A DNA stretch of 43,129 bases from Seminavis robusta (GCA_903772945.1 CAICTM010000905.1:1-43129); one strand, 5' to 3'. Positions 10,212-22,069 are shown, counted from the stretch's first letter. Notes: generated by a model from the sequence alone, not told the origin. Translations and numbers: made by a program.

Positions 10212-11795
10212 ATGAATCCAACAAAACTCATCACGGACTACTTGGTCGTTGGAGCCGGAGCTGCTTCCATGGCCTTTGTGGATACTATCTTGGCGGAACA
10301 GCCAAATGCGACGGTGTCCATTGTCGACAAGCACAATGCTCCTGGCGGGCACTGGAACGATGCATATGGCTTTGTTCGTCTCCACCAACCAACTCTACTG
10401 TATGGAGTCGCCAGCAAACAAATGGAAGGCACCTGGCTGAAGCTTTGCCTACGTGGCGTCTTGCCCTGGCAACATCGAGCCTCCAAGGAAGAAATTCTAG
10501 CTCACTACAAGCTGCTCATGGACCAATGGGTAGCTTCTGGACGTGTCAAATACTACCCACACTGCACATACCAGTTTGATCAAACCGAGGGAAACATCCA
10601 TTCCTTTGTGGAAAATGCTACCAAAACGACTCGTTCCATTGAGGTGCGCAAGAAACTAGTCAACGGCGTTCTGGGCGAATGCCGAGTGCCCAGTCAGACT
10701 CCACCTCAGTTTCATGTCGATAAAGGCGTCCCTATCGTGACACCCAACCAAATCTTTGATGATCACTTGGCTAACAAAAAGAATCGCTCTGGCAGGAAAC
10801 ACAAAAACAAGGTGGACAGTGATAAGCGCTATGTCGTCCTTGGATGTGGCAAGACTGCATTGGACACGGTAGTGTTTCTGCAGCAAAAGATGAAGGTATC
10901 TGCCAGGAATATTGCATGGGTGGCACCCAACGACATTTGGATGCTCCGACGATCGGGACCGGGATCTCCGTGGTCTTGGGGAGATGCTCTGTTGAAATGC
11001 AATGGAGACCCAGACAAGGCTGGTATGATGCTCGAAGAACAAGAGGTCTTTGCCCGTCTTACCCACGCCGTCAAGCCAACACGGTTTCGTTTCCCTGTGA
11101 TTGGTGACGAAGAATTGGAGATTGCACAAAAGGTCAAGGACATGATTCGTCGTGGGCGCGTCACAGCGATTGAGAAACTACCAAACGGATCCTGCAAGGT
11201 CTCCTTTACCGAGTCAGAGGAGCCAATGATCTTTGGCGACAACTATACATTTGTGCATTGTACCAGCCCAGGGCCCTTCAACGACAATCACATTCGAGAT
11301 GTTTTCCCATCCGAAAACACAATCAATTTGCTCTTCTTGTACGCCCCGCCTGTACCAATCTCCATGAGTTCGATTGCGTCTCTCGAGAGTCGGCTACAGA
11401 ACGGCACTTTGGATATGGATTTTGCCCGTAGACTTCTGATGGAGAACAAGGATGGTGCACAATCCTCCGATGACACGGACGTACTCAATGCCATCCTTGG
11501 CAGTTACGGTATTTCAATCTTTCCGGAAGACAAACTGGAAATGGCAAAGCACCACATGGAACCGATCAAGACTCTGGCAGTGTTTCTTTCCATTTTGGAT
11601 AAGGATCCGTTGGTGGGACACAAGTGGCTCAAGCAGAACCGGTTGTCATTCTTCAGCATCCCTGGATTCAAGGGAGAAGTTTGTGAGAATCTGCATCGCA
11701 TGATTGAAGCCAAGGACAACTTCCGGTTCAGTGACGAAGAAGTCGACAAGCTGAAGCTGTTGGCGGAAAAACTGCAACCACTTCAAGGGATGTAA
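10212..11795 (+). CDS. FAD/NAD(P)-dependent oxidoreductase (flavin monooxygenase-like), 527 aa
   Basis: This is a two-dinucleotide-binding flavoprotein. A Rossmann motif for FAD (D-Y-L-V-V-G-A-G-A-A-S) starts at residue 9, followed by an acidic strand end (S-I-V-D-K). A second GxGxx motif (V-V-L-G-C-G-K-T-A-L-D) lies near residue 211 and should bind NAD(P)H. Between them sits P-G-G-H-W-N, a segment seen in many FAD-dependent oxidoreductases of this fold. The gene is intronless and intact. The open frame extends 50 codons upstream to 10062, but that part is repetitive (M-V-L-V-L-V-L-V) and unlike the family. The Met at 10212 puts the FAD motif at the usual distance from the N-terminus. No targeting sequence is obvious. 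The substrate is unknown. Confidence 0.85.
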   Translation: MNPTKLITDYLVVGAGAASMAFVDTILAEQPNATVSIVDKHNAPGGHWNDAYGFVRLHQPTLLYGVASKQMEGTWLKLCLRGVLPWQHRASKEEILAHYKLLMDQWVASGRVKYYPHCTYQFDQTEGNIHSFVENATKTTRSIEVRKKLVNGVLGECRVPSQTPPQFHVDKGVPIVTPNQIFDDHLANKKNRSGRKHKNKVDSDKRYVVLGCGKTALDTVVFLQQKMKVSARNIAWVAPNDIWMLRRSGPGSPWSWGDALLKCNGDPDKAGMMLEEQEVFARLTHAVKPTRFRFPVIGDEELEIAQKVKDMIRRGRVTAIEKLPNGSCKVSFTESEEPMIFGDNYTFVHCTSPGPFNDNHIRDVFPSENTINLLFLYAPPVPISMSSIASLESRLQNGTLDMDFARRLLMENKDGAQSSDDTDVLNAILGSYGISIFPEDKLEMAKHHMEPIKTLAVFLSILDKDPLVGHKWLKQNRLSFFSIPGFKGEVCENLHRMIEAKDNFRFSDEEVDKLKLLAEKLQPLQGM

Positions 11796-12533
11796 AAGAG
11801 AATAGAACAGGCCTTTATAGAAGTTTTTTTGTCGTCTCTTGTTGTTCTTCATATTATTTATTTGTTGACCTCCGTAGCCCATTCAATCTTGAACCTCTAT
11901 AGCTGTTGTCTCACACCGCTTGGACTTAAAATACGTCGCCGTTTTCAACCTCACACTCGCCCTTCAAGCAAGCAAACTGTTGTACCACGGACCTCCAGAA
12001 CTGGTTAAACCCTTGCAGGGATTGTAGTTCTCCAGTGATGCAACATAGACAAATCCCCTAATTTAGTTGCCACCAACACCATGCTTGTGAGAACTCGCTT
12101 TTTAGCTTGCCTCCCGCAAGCTTGGGAACGAGCCTGAAAACTAATAGAATAGAATCAATCCTTCAACCTGACTGAGTGACTCTGGCATGATCGGAGGGCG
12201 AAACCAACAAGAGCCAGAAATATGGAAGGCCTTGCTCGACAGCCATTAAGTCAGAATTTCATCAAGGGGACACTATTTCATCAAGGGATATTCTTCTAAG
12301 CTCGAATTGTCTAAGTCAGGAAAGAATCAAGGACTGAATGGCTTAAATGGTTAGAGCCTGCCGGTCCAAGGGAAAAAACTAAACGTTTGCTCACAAAACG
12401 GCTCAAAACCATGGAAAGGGTGGTGCTCGGTATCTTTTCCCTCTGCTTGTGATGTTGTACTGTTGTGACTTGTTATATGACAAGCTCTTGCTTGATCGAT
12501 CGATACTAAATACGTTAACCCAGGAACACGACC
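11796..12533. other. intergenic stretch without a supported gene
   Basis: I see no conserved ORF or repeat of note. A GATCGATCGAT run lies just before the start of the next gene. Confidence 0.55.
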
Positions 12534-12745
12534 ATGACAACGACGTCTCCGTGGTGGCGACAGCAGAGTCTGCGTAACTTGAGTTTTGTGGGTATCTTTT
12601 TAGTTCTGGCTAGTCACAGCGTCTTTCGATTCTCCTTTGACAACAACCCTGCTGACTACGGTCTTTTATTAGAAGTCCACAAGAGTCGAACTCTTCTTCA
12701 AATGAAACAACAAGATTATCATCGTCATCATAGATGGCATCCACA

Positions 12746-12784
<39 letters not shown>

Positions 12785-14468
12785 GAGTAGTAGTGTCCAC
12801 ATGGTGGGACATCCAGGAAAACGTGGACGGAAACGAAATCGTTATCATCATCCTAATCGAGCGTCCCTGATACCCTCCAACAACTCTACTACCAAAGAAA
12901 TACCGGATGCAGCTACTCACACTGCAAAAGAAGAAGAAGCAGAAGCAGAAGAAGACAAAGCTACTCGTGTTCTGTATACCGTCACAACCCTCTCCGAGTA
13001 CAACAGCGGCAAGCGCCATACCAAACGAGGATCGGATCGGTTCAACGAGACACTCATTCCCATTGTCTCCGAAAGTGTTTCCAGCATGATCGCAGCTGGA
13101 TATCACGTGGATGTGTATCTCATTAGTGGATTCATCATGACTCCGCAACGACGTTTTCAATTGAAAGACGCATTGCCCCGTCAGGTGGGATTGGAAATCT
13201 GGGATGACGCCCTTCCGTACAATTACAACATGAAGGACTTTTTGAATAATAATAATAAGAAACGCAACAACATTGTCATCAATCCAAACGCCAAGCTGGA
13301 ACCGCATGCCCGTGGATTGGCACGACAACATCGATTTGTACTCAAAGACAAGTTGCCCTACTACGACATGTTTGTCTCATTTGAAGATGACATGCTCATC
13401 AAGGGGTCGCACATTTTCAATTATCAACAAATGGTGCAGCATCTCGAGCAATTACGGAAACAGGCTCCAACCAAACACAACAATAATCCTGACATGCAAC
13501 AGCATCTCTACTTTGGAAAAAATAGTTTGACACAAAATCAACTGCGACGCATCATTCCGGGATTTATGCGGGTCGAAGCGGTTCTCAATGAGACGCTGAC
13601 ACCCATTCCACCCCTGGCCGTGTCGGTACCGGTAGATATGGAATATGACGACAACAATCATACAACCACCAACATCACAATCGATGCGGCTCCCTGCTGT
13701 CACGTCTCCAATGAAACCAGCAGTGCACGTCTACCAGCCGCTCCCACGAGCCACCAACTCATCGCGTGGGAAACACAAATCCTTCCCCTGGGGGTGCGTC
13801 AAATGCCACCACTGCCATCCAACACTAACTACACGTTGGATTGGGTAATGCTCCAACGAGGGACACCGGGTGCATTGCCTGACTATTGGAGTGGAAATGA
13901 TGGATACTACCAAAATGATACCGTCTATTGGAGACCTCAAACACTCGAACGCAAATACGTCAATAATCAGGGCGGATACATGGCAACACGACAACAACTC
14001 GTCGAATGGCATCTGGAAGCGTGTCAAGGAGGATTCTTACCACCCTTTTCGGATGTCACCACGTACGGGACCATGGATGGGTTGGATTTGCGAGATGTCG
14101 AATACTGGTCGGGTGGGATCCAGTTGATTGGGCTCGGGTGCAAGTTGCAACGCATCATCAACTTGGATCCGACAGCGTTTTCTCGTCACATTTTGTACCA
14201 TACCGCCAACAACAAGCAAGAACAGCTGCAAGGGGTCCGCGAACGATTTACCCGGCTGGACGAGTTGTGGGGCATGTTGAATGCCGTCCGGAAGAATGCC
14301 CAACGTGCCATGCCCTATTTCCAACAACAACAACAAGACGGCAACCAATACACACTCGAACATCACAAGATTTGCCAGGCACAGCACTACCTCAACGGGA
14401 CAACGAGGATACAGGGGGCACTGCCTTCTGGTGCGGAGGGTGGTCCTTGTTTGGTCGCTACGGTGTAG
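12534..14468 (+). CDS. type II membrane protein, putative glycosyltransferase, 644 aa
   Basis: A hydrophobic segment at about residues 14-33 follows a short Arg-containing N-terminus, the usual layout of a Golgi signal anchor with a lumenal catalytic domain. A CTA trinucleotide tract encodes a run of 13 threonines near residue 72-84. This is followed by a basic and then an acidic low-complexity stem. The folded part begins near residue 145 (V-L-Y-T-V-T-T-L) and includes Y-D-M-F-V-S-F-E-D-D-M. The E-D-D there looks like the metal-binding acidic motif of a GT-A glycosyltransferase. Several N-x-S/T sites are present. Near the C-terminus, N-N-Q-G-G-Y-M-A-T-R is followed by an acidic W-S-G-G segment, which is also compatible with a sugar-nucleotide enzyme. 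The gene is intronless and intact. The glycosyltransferase role is inferred from topology and one motif. I do not recognise a named family. Confidence 0.7.
12749..12783 (+). repeat. CTA trinucleotide microsatellite inside a coding region
   Basis: An ACT/CTA run of about a dozen units encodes a polythreonine stretch in the stem region of the putative glycosyltransferase. Length variation here would keep the frame. Confidence 0.9.
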
Positions 14469-15714
14469 CTTGCTAAGTGATTCGATTGATTGCGTGTATG
14501 GCCTTCTCTGGCTGCAACCAGCCAACCACATGTGACAACTATCATGGAATGCATCCAAAGTCTCCTCGATCGTCGAGCACGCTCCGGATGCATGATCCGA
14601 GCTGACAGGCAAACGTGAGTTCCTTGATCTCGCATGCACGTGAAGGGCAAATGTCCATGACAAGAGTTAGTTGTACCACGGTCAGCCAGCAGCCCGCAGG
14701 AGCGTGCCTCCTCTACGGATGCTCTATTGCCCACACATAATTCAGACTGGACCTAGACTTCCGATGAGAGAGGAGAGGCATTGCTGGATCTGATAGGTTG
14801 CAGGCCAAAACTGACATTCTAGTAAGCCTGATTGCGCGTGATGCTGAAGGTTTCGAGCTCCGTTCAGGTTGTCGATTGAAATGTCGACAAGAGGGAGTGA
14901 TGATTGGGTGGATCAGCCCGTAGAGCCTCAACCAAGTCGCTTCGAAGCCTCTCGACTTTAAAGTGGCAAGGGCCCATGCATCGTTTCTCTATCCAAGGGC
15001 ATGCACTGGCTGCTTCATCTTACTCTGGTTTGACTTCCTCACTGACTCGCCCATCTTGTCCATGAAGTAGTGGCTCACTCCAATGGCAAAAACTACCCAA
15101 ACTCTCCTTTCTCACTACATTCATGAGGCTACTCTCTCTTTGGCCATGGACTATAGCTGGCCTCGTTCACGCATGGATTGGCAGTCTGGTTGGCTACTTA
15201 TGCTTCCACTTGGGGCCAGCCAATGCGTGTGGATTGGAATGACTCACCTTCCAGCCTTGATTTCTAGCTCGAGCGCGATGGCTTGAGACAATCAAAGTTA
15301 AAACGTCATTGACTCTGCCAGCCTAGCGCATTGGTACTTTTTAATGCAGGCATTCAATGGACAATGGACAATGAACAATACACGAATTGGGTAATCTCTT
15401 AGAATACAGTACTTTGACTCATTCGTAATGTCTCCTACTACACCGCACACCTTATTATGGAAAGAGCAATAGGACGAAAAGACAAGGGAAACTTGCTTTC
15501 AGATCAATCCCTCCTGAAGACACACGGTCTGGCGTTTGGTGTGATTGCCCAAAATGCACCCTTATCTGTAGCAAGCAGAGGATATCCATCAGAGGTGAAC
15601 ATAGAACGTTCGCAGAAGATGCGATGCAAGTGGTCAAGCCAATCCAATGAACTTCCCTGCATCTGACACCAGAAGTCGAAGACTACCATACCACGAGCAC
15701 CATACACCGTCCGC
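14469..15714. other. intergenic stretch without a supported gene
   Basis: Only short overlapping ORFs occur. I see no family signature and no strong repeat. Confidence 0.5.
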
Positions 15715-16580
15715 CTATGAGGCCGCAGAAGTTTCGTCCGAAACGACGGCCTTCAGCTCCTTCTTCTTGTAGAAACTGCTGGGGTGTAGGATGATGTGGG
15801 CTAGGGTGCCACCATGGGCCAGCATCTGATACACACGTTCATTGGGCAAGTTGGCACTGTCAATACATGTACCAGCAAGTCCATCAGGGAGCTCGTCAAT
15901 GACCATGGGCTGGGGAACCAATGCAGGCTCCTCAGGGATCGAACGCAAGACACTCTTGAACGATGGATCAAAAGTGGTGATAAGGCTCCTCTTCACCTCC
16001 TGATTGGCAATAGGAGGGTTCAACTTGTTCCTCCAATAACCATCAGTGGGATTGATCAGCTTGTAGTTGGTCTCCTGTCTTGGTGGCTCGGGAGTGTCTA
16101 GGAGAAGAGGCCGACACTGACACACTCTTGGAGGGAGAAATTTTCTGCGATATTTCTTGTCTTTCGGCACAACAATGACATAACCAACTTTGCGTGTCTT
16201 GCTAGCATCTCCCTGGAAGACAAGCAACTGGCCGTTGCGGTGGACATGAAATAACTCCTGAGAAAAGATGCCCTTGATGGCATCAAAGGCATGCTCACAT
16301 TCAGTAGTCCAGACAAAAGGCTTTGTTTTTGTTGCAAGTTTGTACAATGAGCTAGGAAAGGACGACACTGAGGGAATATGTCTCTGTAAAAGGCAACAGA
16401 TCCAAGGAAGCGACAAAGTCTTGAAACATCTTTCGGTGTCGCAAGCTGGAGGATTGCATCAATCTGTTCTTTCCTTGGTCTGATGCTAGTAGGTGCCAAC
16501 CAACATCCAAGAAAGGTGGTCCCTTGGGTCCCCCATCCAGGGCACATGCTTTCAGAACAACAACACTTAGCTTTTCCCAC
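15715..16580 (-). pseudogene. Ty3/gypsy-type reverse transcriptase/RNase H remnant
   Basis: Two minus-strand frames overlap and together read as the region joining reverse transcriptase to RNase H. The upstream frame (16580-16098) has I-R-P-R-K-E-Q-I-D-A-I-L, then L-C-R-F-L-G-S-V-A-F-Y-R-D-I-F-P, the hallmark thumb segment of gypsy-type polymerases. The downstream frame (16416-15715) has K-P-F-V-W-T-T-E-C-E-H-A-F-D-A-I-K-G, then G-D-A-S, the usual lead into RNase H. A frame change between them and the absence of the catalytic Y-x-D-D region show that it is broken. It stops at 15715, well short of an integrase. Confidence 0.8.
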
Positions 16581-17951
16581 TGACCTTCCAGCGATTTAGC
16601 TGGCTGGCTACAATAATAATAATAAACATAATAGAAGGTTATAGCTTTGCTAACTAGCACATGTAGGGAAGTGAGTTGTCCCCTGACTTTGCAAACATGA
16701 CACGGAATCAGCTTCATACCAGTACCTACAGCCACTGCTCCACCTCTTGCTTAACCCCCCTCACTCCTTAGCCAAAGGTGTTGGCTTCAGTTTGACCTTG
16801 CCAATGACCTAAATCTTCTCCAAGGGAGCCAATCGGTTGTCACACAATTGCTTCAAGGTCCACGCTCACTTGATAAAGAGCCAACATACTTCCCCAGTTG
16901 CTTGGTTCCTTTGGTAGCATGGGCTGAAGTCTTCTCCAACCAGTGAACCTTGGAGGAGTCAACCCAATTCTTCATGATGAAATTCATCATGGTTGTGGTA
17001 GTGACATGGTGAAACTTGCACTTGGCCTCCTGGGACAGAGCTCAAGTGGCTCCAAGACACCCAGGAAATCCGACTGGAGCTCCCTGGGGTGAATATGCCT
17101 TGGTAGAGTTGCCACGTGTTCCAAGAGCGGCCGATGCTGAAGAATCCAAGGTGTCGAGCGTCTAAGAGGACTACTGGCAGGCTGCTCTTGGAATTGTGTT
17201 ACGAGTGCCTGACGCGTCTCACAAGTCTTGCCTTCAATCGGCCTGGGGTTGGATCTCTGGAAGCTGGTCTCGTTGCTCCGTCAAATGCATTGGGGCTGGT
17301 GGGGTCACTGCCATATCATCCAAACCACTTTCTTCTGTAGGGTTCTCGGTGGCGGGTACGGGTACCTGGCGACGTAACGTTGAAGCTGCCAACAGGTCGG
17401 GAGTAGCCCCAGCAACACTCTTGAAGAGGGCAGCACGTGCAAGCTTTGGCAAAGTGCGGGATTGGAAGATTGAGCTACGGTTGGATCCACGGAAGCACTT
17501 AGAAACGCAGAATGGAAAGCAAACTTGAGCAGAGAGCAAAGAGCAAATTATGATGCACTCGTGGAGAAGGACAGTCCTCTGAAAGTGCCCCCCCCCCATT
17601 TCCAACGACGGTAATGTTGACTCCGAAGAGCACACACGTCCTAATGACATGCATTCATGCGAAGACTCATGGACCATACCTGTTTGATTCAAGTTGAGTC
17701 TGTAGCTCTTGGTCTCAAAGCAGGCTTGCTTGAATCTATCCCAACAGGGCGGCTGGTGGGTTCCATGGTGTTGTTGCTTTGCTTGGGCAAGGAAGCAACG
17801 GCTGGCCGACTAGTGATATTCGACTGCGATGGGGCTTGCTCTTGGAATTGAGGCAGGCTGGCTTGTTCTGCATCAACAGGAGCGGGTCCCCTGGTGTTGT
17901 TGTTGTGCTTGGCGAAAAAGGAAGATTTGTTGGTGCTGCGCTTGGCGAAAA
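16581..17951 (-). pseudogene. decayed retroelement sequence upstream of the reverse transcriptase remnant
   Basis: On the minus strand several short, stop-broken frames read toward the reverse transcriptase remnant. One near 17010-16850 looks protein-like (M-M-N-F-I-M-K-N-W-V-D-S-S-K-V-H-W). Another at 18014-17736 is Ser/Pro/Thr-rich like a Gag tail. These may be the gag/protease part of the same gypsy element. The assignment rests on position and orientation only. Transposon copy 1 begins just to the right. Confidence 0.4.
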
Positions 17952-18251
17952 GGGAGTAAGGTCAATTTCCTGAAGTCCTGAAGTCAGGACCCCTAAGTCT
18001 TCCACCAGTCCCACTTAATCCCACTTCAGGAAATTAACCCCCACCCCAATCCCACTTGAGGAAATTATCCCCCCGACTTCAGGACTTTCAAAATCAGCCT
18101 TGGCTCTGGATTTCGCGCTGAAGCTCCTCCACAGGCACGAACCAAGGCACCCAGACTCCATCTCGTACCCAGACTCGAACCCAGACTCCATTCCAGAGTC
18201 AAAATCAGATTGATCGTGGACGTCATTTTTCCTCCCTCAACCCATTCGAAA

Positions 18252-19200
18252 ATGGCATCCGACAACAGCTCTGAGTCCGAATCTGACGACAAAAGGGATG
18301 ACCAAAAATTTCCCAGCATCAACAGTGGCTACAGATCTGCCAACAGTACAATGATGGGTTGATCGGCCTGCAAAATAGGGGCTTCGTTCCACCACAAGGC
18401 AGCCTTGGAATTCGTTTCAATCAGGAATCAACGTCTGCTTTACCAACAACTTCGAGCAACAATCGAATGGCATTCCCAGCCGTGGCCAGAGAGAGGTCCA
18501 AAAGCTCAGCCCAGAAAACTGGCAAGTCTAATCCGAAGGATTCCCGGAGCGGTAACAATGGGAGGGATTCCAAAGGTGGTAGGAGTCGTCAATCTTCTCC
18601 CAAATCATCTTCAAATGCACTTTCTGATATGGATACTGAAGAAGAAGTCGCTCGTCCTGTAAGGACCGGAGTGACAAAAAAAAAGAGAGTCATCGAAGAC
18701 TCAAGTGCGGATGAGTCTTCTGAGAGGAAAACTGATGACAACGACATTGTTGCAGATGATTCCGGCAGCCGAATTTGGCCCAATGAAACATGTGAATACT
18801 TGGTCCCAAAGAACAATTGAATGGCACTGGAACGGTATATTTTGGCTGGCCTTTTTACCAGATTGCAACTTGGAATAAGTCGGACCAGACCAAGATCCGA
18901 AAGAGTTACTGTCATGGAATAATGGAATGTGGTGAAGAGGGCTGTGACTTTGCCTTAAGACCACATAATCCAGAGAAAAGCAAATTGGGGGAAAAACCTC
19001 GGGATCACCGAAAAACATGTCTCTTGCACTCGGACCGTCCCTTGGTGTGGATTCCGTGCATTGGTGGAGAAGGGGCAACTAGCAGACCGAAAAACATGTC
19101 TCTTGCACTCGGACCGTCCCTTGGTGTGGATTCCGTGCATTGGTGGAGAACGGGCAACTAGCAGACAGAAGAATCTTCCTGGCGGCAACCCTTGTATCGT
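18252..19200 (+). pseudogene. transposon copy 1: N-terminal zinc-finger region, broken
   Basis: It starts at ATG 18252 like ORF1 of copy 2. The coiled-coil segment is partly removed by the 87-bp deletion. One base is missing at the K-N-N/E-E-Q position near 18810, which stops the frame at 18818-18820. The zinc-finger cysteines continue in the other frame (18817-19161), where a 79-bp tandem duplication repeats the C-L-L-H-S-D-R-P-L-V-W segment. It is not functional as it stands. Confidence 0.75.
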
Positions 19201-19229
19201 GCAAGAGGAACAACCACCGGATGGAGAGT

Positions 19230-20020
19230 TCACTTCAAACGATCCCTAGCCAGACTTGCCAGAAATGGTGCCATTGTTCCTCCAGATGACAAAAGGGATT
19301 TCTACCGACTGATTCGAAAGTTACAAGAGGAGGACCTTCCCTTTTTTGCTTTCAAAAGCACAGTTAGGTCGATTCAGAACAAGTTTCCAAACAGCAATAA
19401 GTGGCTGCAGTGGCACATCAGCCCTAAGCGGGCAGCCCAGTTTTTCCCGGCCTGTCAACAGTTTGATGGCAGAGGTGAAGACACCAATGCTTCCATTTTT
19501 GGATCAAAGGAAGCCAAGCGGAAAAGAACTCCCAAAGCCCAAAGCAAAAAAAACGCTAGGGAAGCAGAAGCACAATCAGTCTCTTGGAGCAACAACAGAG
19601 ACAGGAACTTGCAAGAGTTCTTGAATGTTATGGTCTGCGACTTGGCTGTCTTTGGGGCATCGCAGGATACATCCACAATTCATGTCCAATTGATGCCTTC
19701 CTCGAAAGCATGTACGTCCCTTACAAGCTTGGTTATCTGTCAAGCCCGTACCCAGAGCTCAGTGACCCAGGAAGTCTTCTTTCAAGAATTTTCAAGCCGA
19801 CGGATGAAAACAAAAATGAAAGTGCCAGAAGACTGTCAGTCGAGGAGTTGTACTGCTTGGATATCACCCCTAGTCACGTGGATGACACTCAGATGGACAT
19901 GTTCGACAGTAGTGAAACTTTCTGGTCTGAGAGGTTTGCCGGGAGTCAAGAGAGGCTCGAGACCGGAACGTTGTCACAATCAGTCAACGTTGCTGAGAGG
20001 ACGCCACCCACTGCATGATA
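19230..20020 (+). pseudogene. transposon copy 1: middle region and catalytic-cysteine part of a USP/UCH-like peptidase
   Basis: This segment is unique to copy 1. The first frame (to about 19640) reads like the end of a transposase-type protein, with N-K-W-L-Q-W-H-I-S-P-K-R followed by an F-F-P-A segment, then a basic linker. A shift moves to the frame 19584-20018, where G-Y-I-H-N-S-C-P-I-D-A-F-L-E-S-M resembles the active-site cysteine box of ubiquitin-type cysteine peptidases (cysteine codon at 19683). The matching histidine and aspartate boxes follow about 780 bases downstream. The peptidase assignment rests on the order Cys, His, Asp and on local motifs only. Confidence 0.6.
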
Positions 20021-21290
20021 GTTTCAATTTGAAGTTCAGGCAAGACTGGGTCTGTAAGGCAATAGGCGGTTGCGAGGGAGAGAAATTGGGAAGAACCCCA
20101 GTTAGGGAGATTCATAGAGAGATGGCAAGCCTTGACTTTGGGAGCTTGCAAAGTTATGGTGTATTCAGGCCTGACGATGGAATGAGAATTCTGCTCGATG
20201 AAAGCAGACGCAAACGCACCTGCTTAACTGAATGGTTCGAGGACGACCATGAGTATAACATTTCTCACAGGCAGTGCAATGGCAAATGTGAAATGGAATC
20301 GGCAGAGATCTCCCAATGGCCCCATACCATGATCATGTACTACCCATCAGGTACTATCAACGATAGAAGAAAATTCATTGACCAGTGGCCAACTGAATTC
20401 TGCTACCGCGACAAAAAGGTTTGTACTCCAGTCTGGGGTGCTCTTGTGCAACCGCTATCACTTCAGATCATTTGTGGTGACTCCCGATGGGTACCTTTTC
20501 TATGACGGAATGGGTGTTGGCAAGAAGCATAGGTACATGTACTGTGAGAGAGCTGCCAAAGGTCAAAGAGATCGGTCTGGTCGATTCTATGCAGTTGATA
20601 CTCTTCTGTATGAAGTACTGGACAGGACGCACTGCTCCCAGGATCCAGACAAATTCAGTTTTCTGGACCACTTGTATGTTGATGGAGGAAACGATACCCC
20701 AGCAGAGATCATGGCGGCTCAAAGAACTAGACCAAGAACCAACCGTCAGAGCAACAATGATAGCAACAATGATGGCAGTCACACAAGGCAAAGACAAAGA
20801 GGGACAGCAAAATCCAAAAGGATCAGCTGAGGGAATTGTCACAGGAATTGGAGAAAAAATGGAAAAGTGCAGGCAAGGAAAAGAAGAAGAAAGCACGTAC
20901 CAAACCACCCTCCAAACCAGTCTCCCAAGCATCCAACAATATGACATCATCCAGTGCTACAAAAAGCAAGAAGGCACCTTCCAAGAAGGCACCTCCCAAG
21001 TCTACAGAGAAGACATCACCAGGACAGACAAAAAGAAGAAAACTCAATCGAAATCAGCTACAGAGACCACACCTGGTAATGATGACAAGGCACAATCCAA
21101 GGAAAGACAGAGTAGGGTCAGCCAGTTAGCAAGGAGAAGAAGCATGGGAGTGCCTGGTTGGACTTACAGGAAAATGCCCTATCCTGGTGAGCACTTTGAT
21201 TGCACCTCATGTGGTCACAAGATCGCAGAAGTTGATCATTTCCTTGTGCACAGAATCCCTCCCAAGGATGACTCCGAACGCAGAAGTTGA
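20018..21290 (+). pseudogene. transposon copy 1: histidine/aspartate part of the peptidase-like domain and basic tail
   Basis: The frame ending at 20505 covers V-R-E-I-H-R-E-M-A-S and the C-N-G-K-C pair. An extra A in the run at 20412-20417 shifts the frame before the histidine box (N-R-Y-H-F-R-S-F-V, histidine codon 20459) and the aspartate box (F-Y-D-G-M-G), which continue at 20378-20830. A further change moves to the frame ending at 21290. That frame has a Lys/Ser/Pro-rich tail and the zinc-ribbon-like F-D-C-T-S-C-G-H-K-I. A 55-bp tandem duplication then truncates it. Confidence 0.65.
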
Positions 21291-22069
21291 TCATTTCCTT
21301 GGCACAGAATCCCTCCCAAGGATGACTCCGAAGCAATGGCAACATCATACCGGTACTACCATCATGAATTCAAATGCATGTGCATTCCCGTGCAATACAG
21401 ACAGAGCTACCTCAGCACCCACTTTGATACCATTCTCTGCAGATCTTTGCAATCATGGTGCATGGACGCATGGAGTATGGGCTCTAGTAGGAGCTCTTCT
21501 GAGGACGAAGCTGGGGATAAGACTGGTGACAATGCCGTGGAAGCGACTGTAGACGAGACTGGTGAAGTTACTGTGGACGTGACTGGGGAAGTGGCTGGGG
21601 AAGAGCCTGGAAACGATCCAGAGCAACCCATTTTGAGTCTTTGGTGGGGTAGTTGGGGCTCCAGAAGCCTTTGGTGGTGATGTACAGAGTGCCGAAGTCA
21701 GGGTGTGGTTGCTGAAGTGGGATCTGTAATCTGCTGAAGTCACCCTTAAGTCTGGCCCAGTCCCACTGCAGCACTTCAGGACTTCAGGAAATTAACCCAT
21801 CCCAAAGGGAGGGAAGGCTTGTCTTGTATGCAAATGTATTTGGATTGTCCACCGGCTTGCATGGAATTCCATAGGGCTTGCTAGCAATGGCTGGGTCCCT
21901 TGCGGAGGAAAGAGGATTGCTGGCAACGGTCCGGGAAATTGATGGTCCCGAGGATGACCACAGGATAGGGAGTTCTACCACACAGGTATCTCGATCGCTG
22001 AACAACAGTTCCAGCCTACATTTACTTGATTGCCAAACCACAAAGCACACCACAGCTTCTAGATCGTAG

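Larger units (their letters stand above)
17954..21803 (+). mobile_element. DNA transposon copy 1 (zinc-finger/cysteine-peptidase family), deletion derivative
   Basis: The ends are inverted repeats: AATTTCCTGAAGTCCTGAAG lies in the left end (repeat 17960-17984) and its complement in the right end (21773-21797). Shared sequence with copy 2 runs from GGGAG/GAGTAAGG on the left to CATCCC on the right. A possible 5-bp duplication, AAAGG, flanks the element at 17949-17953 and 21804-21808. Relative to copy 2 it lacks about 87 bp at 18352, with an AGTAC microhomology at the joint. It also lacks the segment after the zinc finger, but keeps a middle region (about 19230-20080) that copy 2 has lost. It carries two private tandem duplications (19008-19165 and 21224-21331) and several frameshifts. 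The zinc finger and the 9-bp duplication of copy 2 suggest a MULE-like element. Confidence 0.85.

Noticed and set aside
12669..13331. 220-codon minus-strand ORF opposite the putative glycosyltransferase
   Set aside because: It is a shadow of the coding strand; its Ser run is just the complement of the CTA microsatellite.
17947..17953. 7-8-bp AAAGGGA(G) as target duplication of transposon copy 1
   Set aside because: It would need the element to begin at GTAAGG or TAAGG, but copy 2 shares GGGAG before that; the 5-bp AAAGG with start GAGTAAGG fits both copies better.
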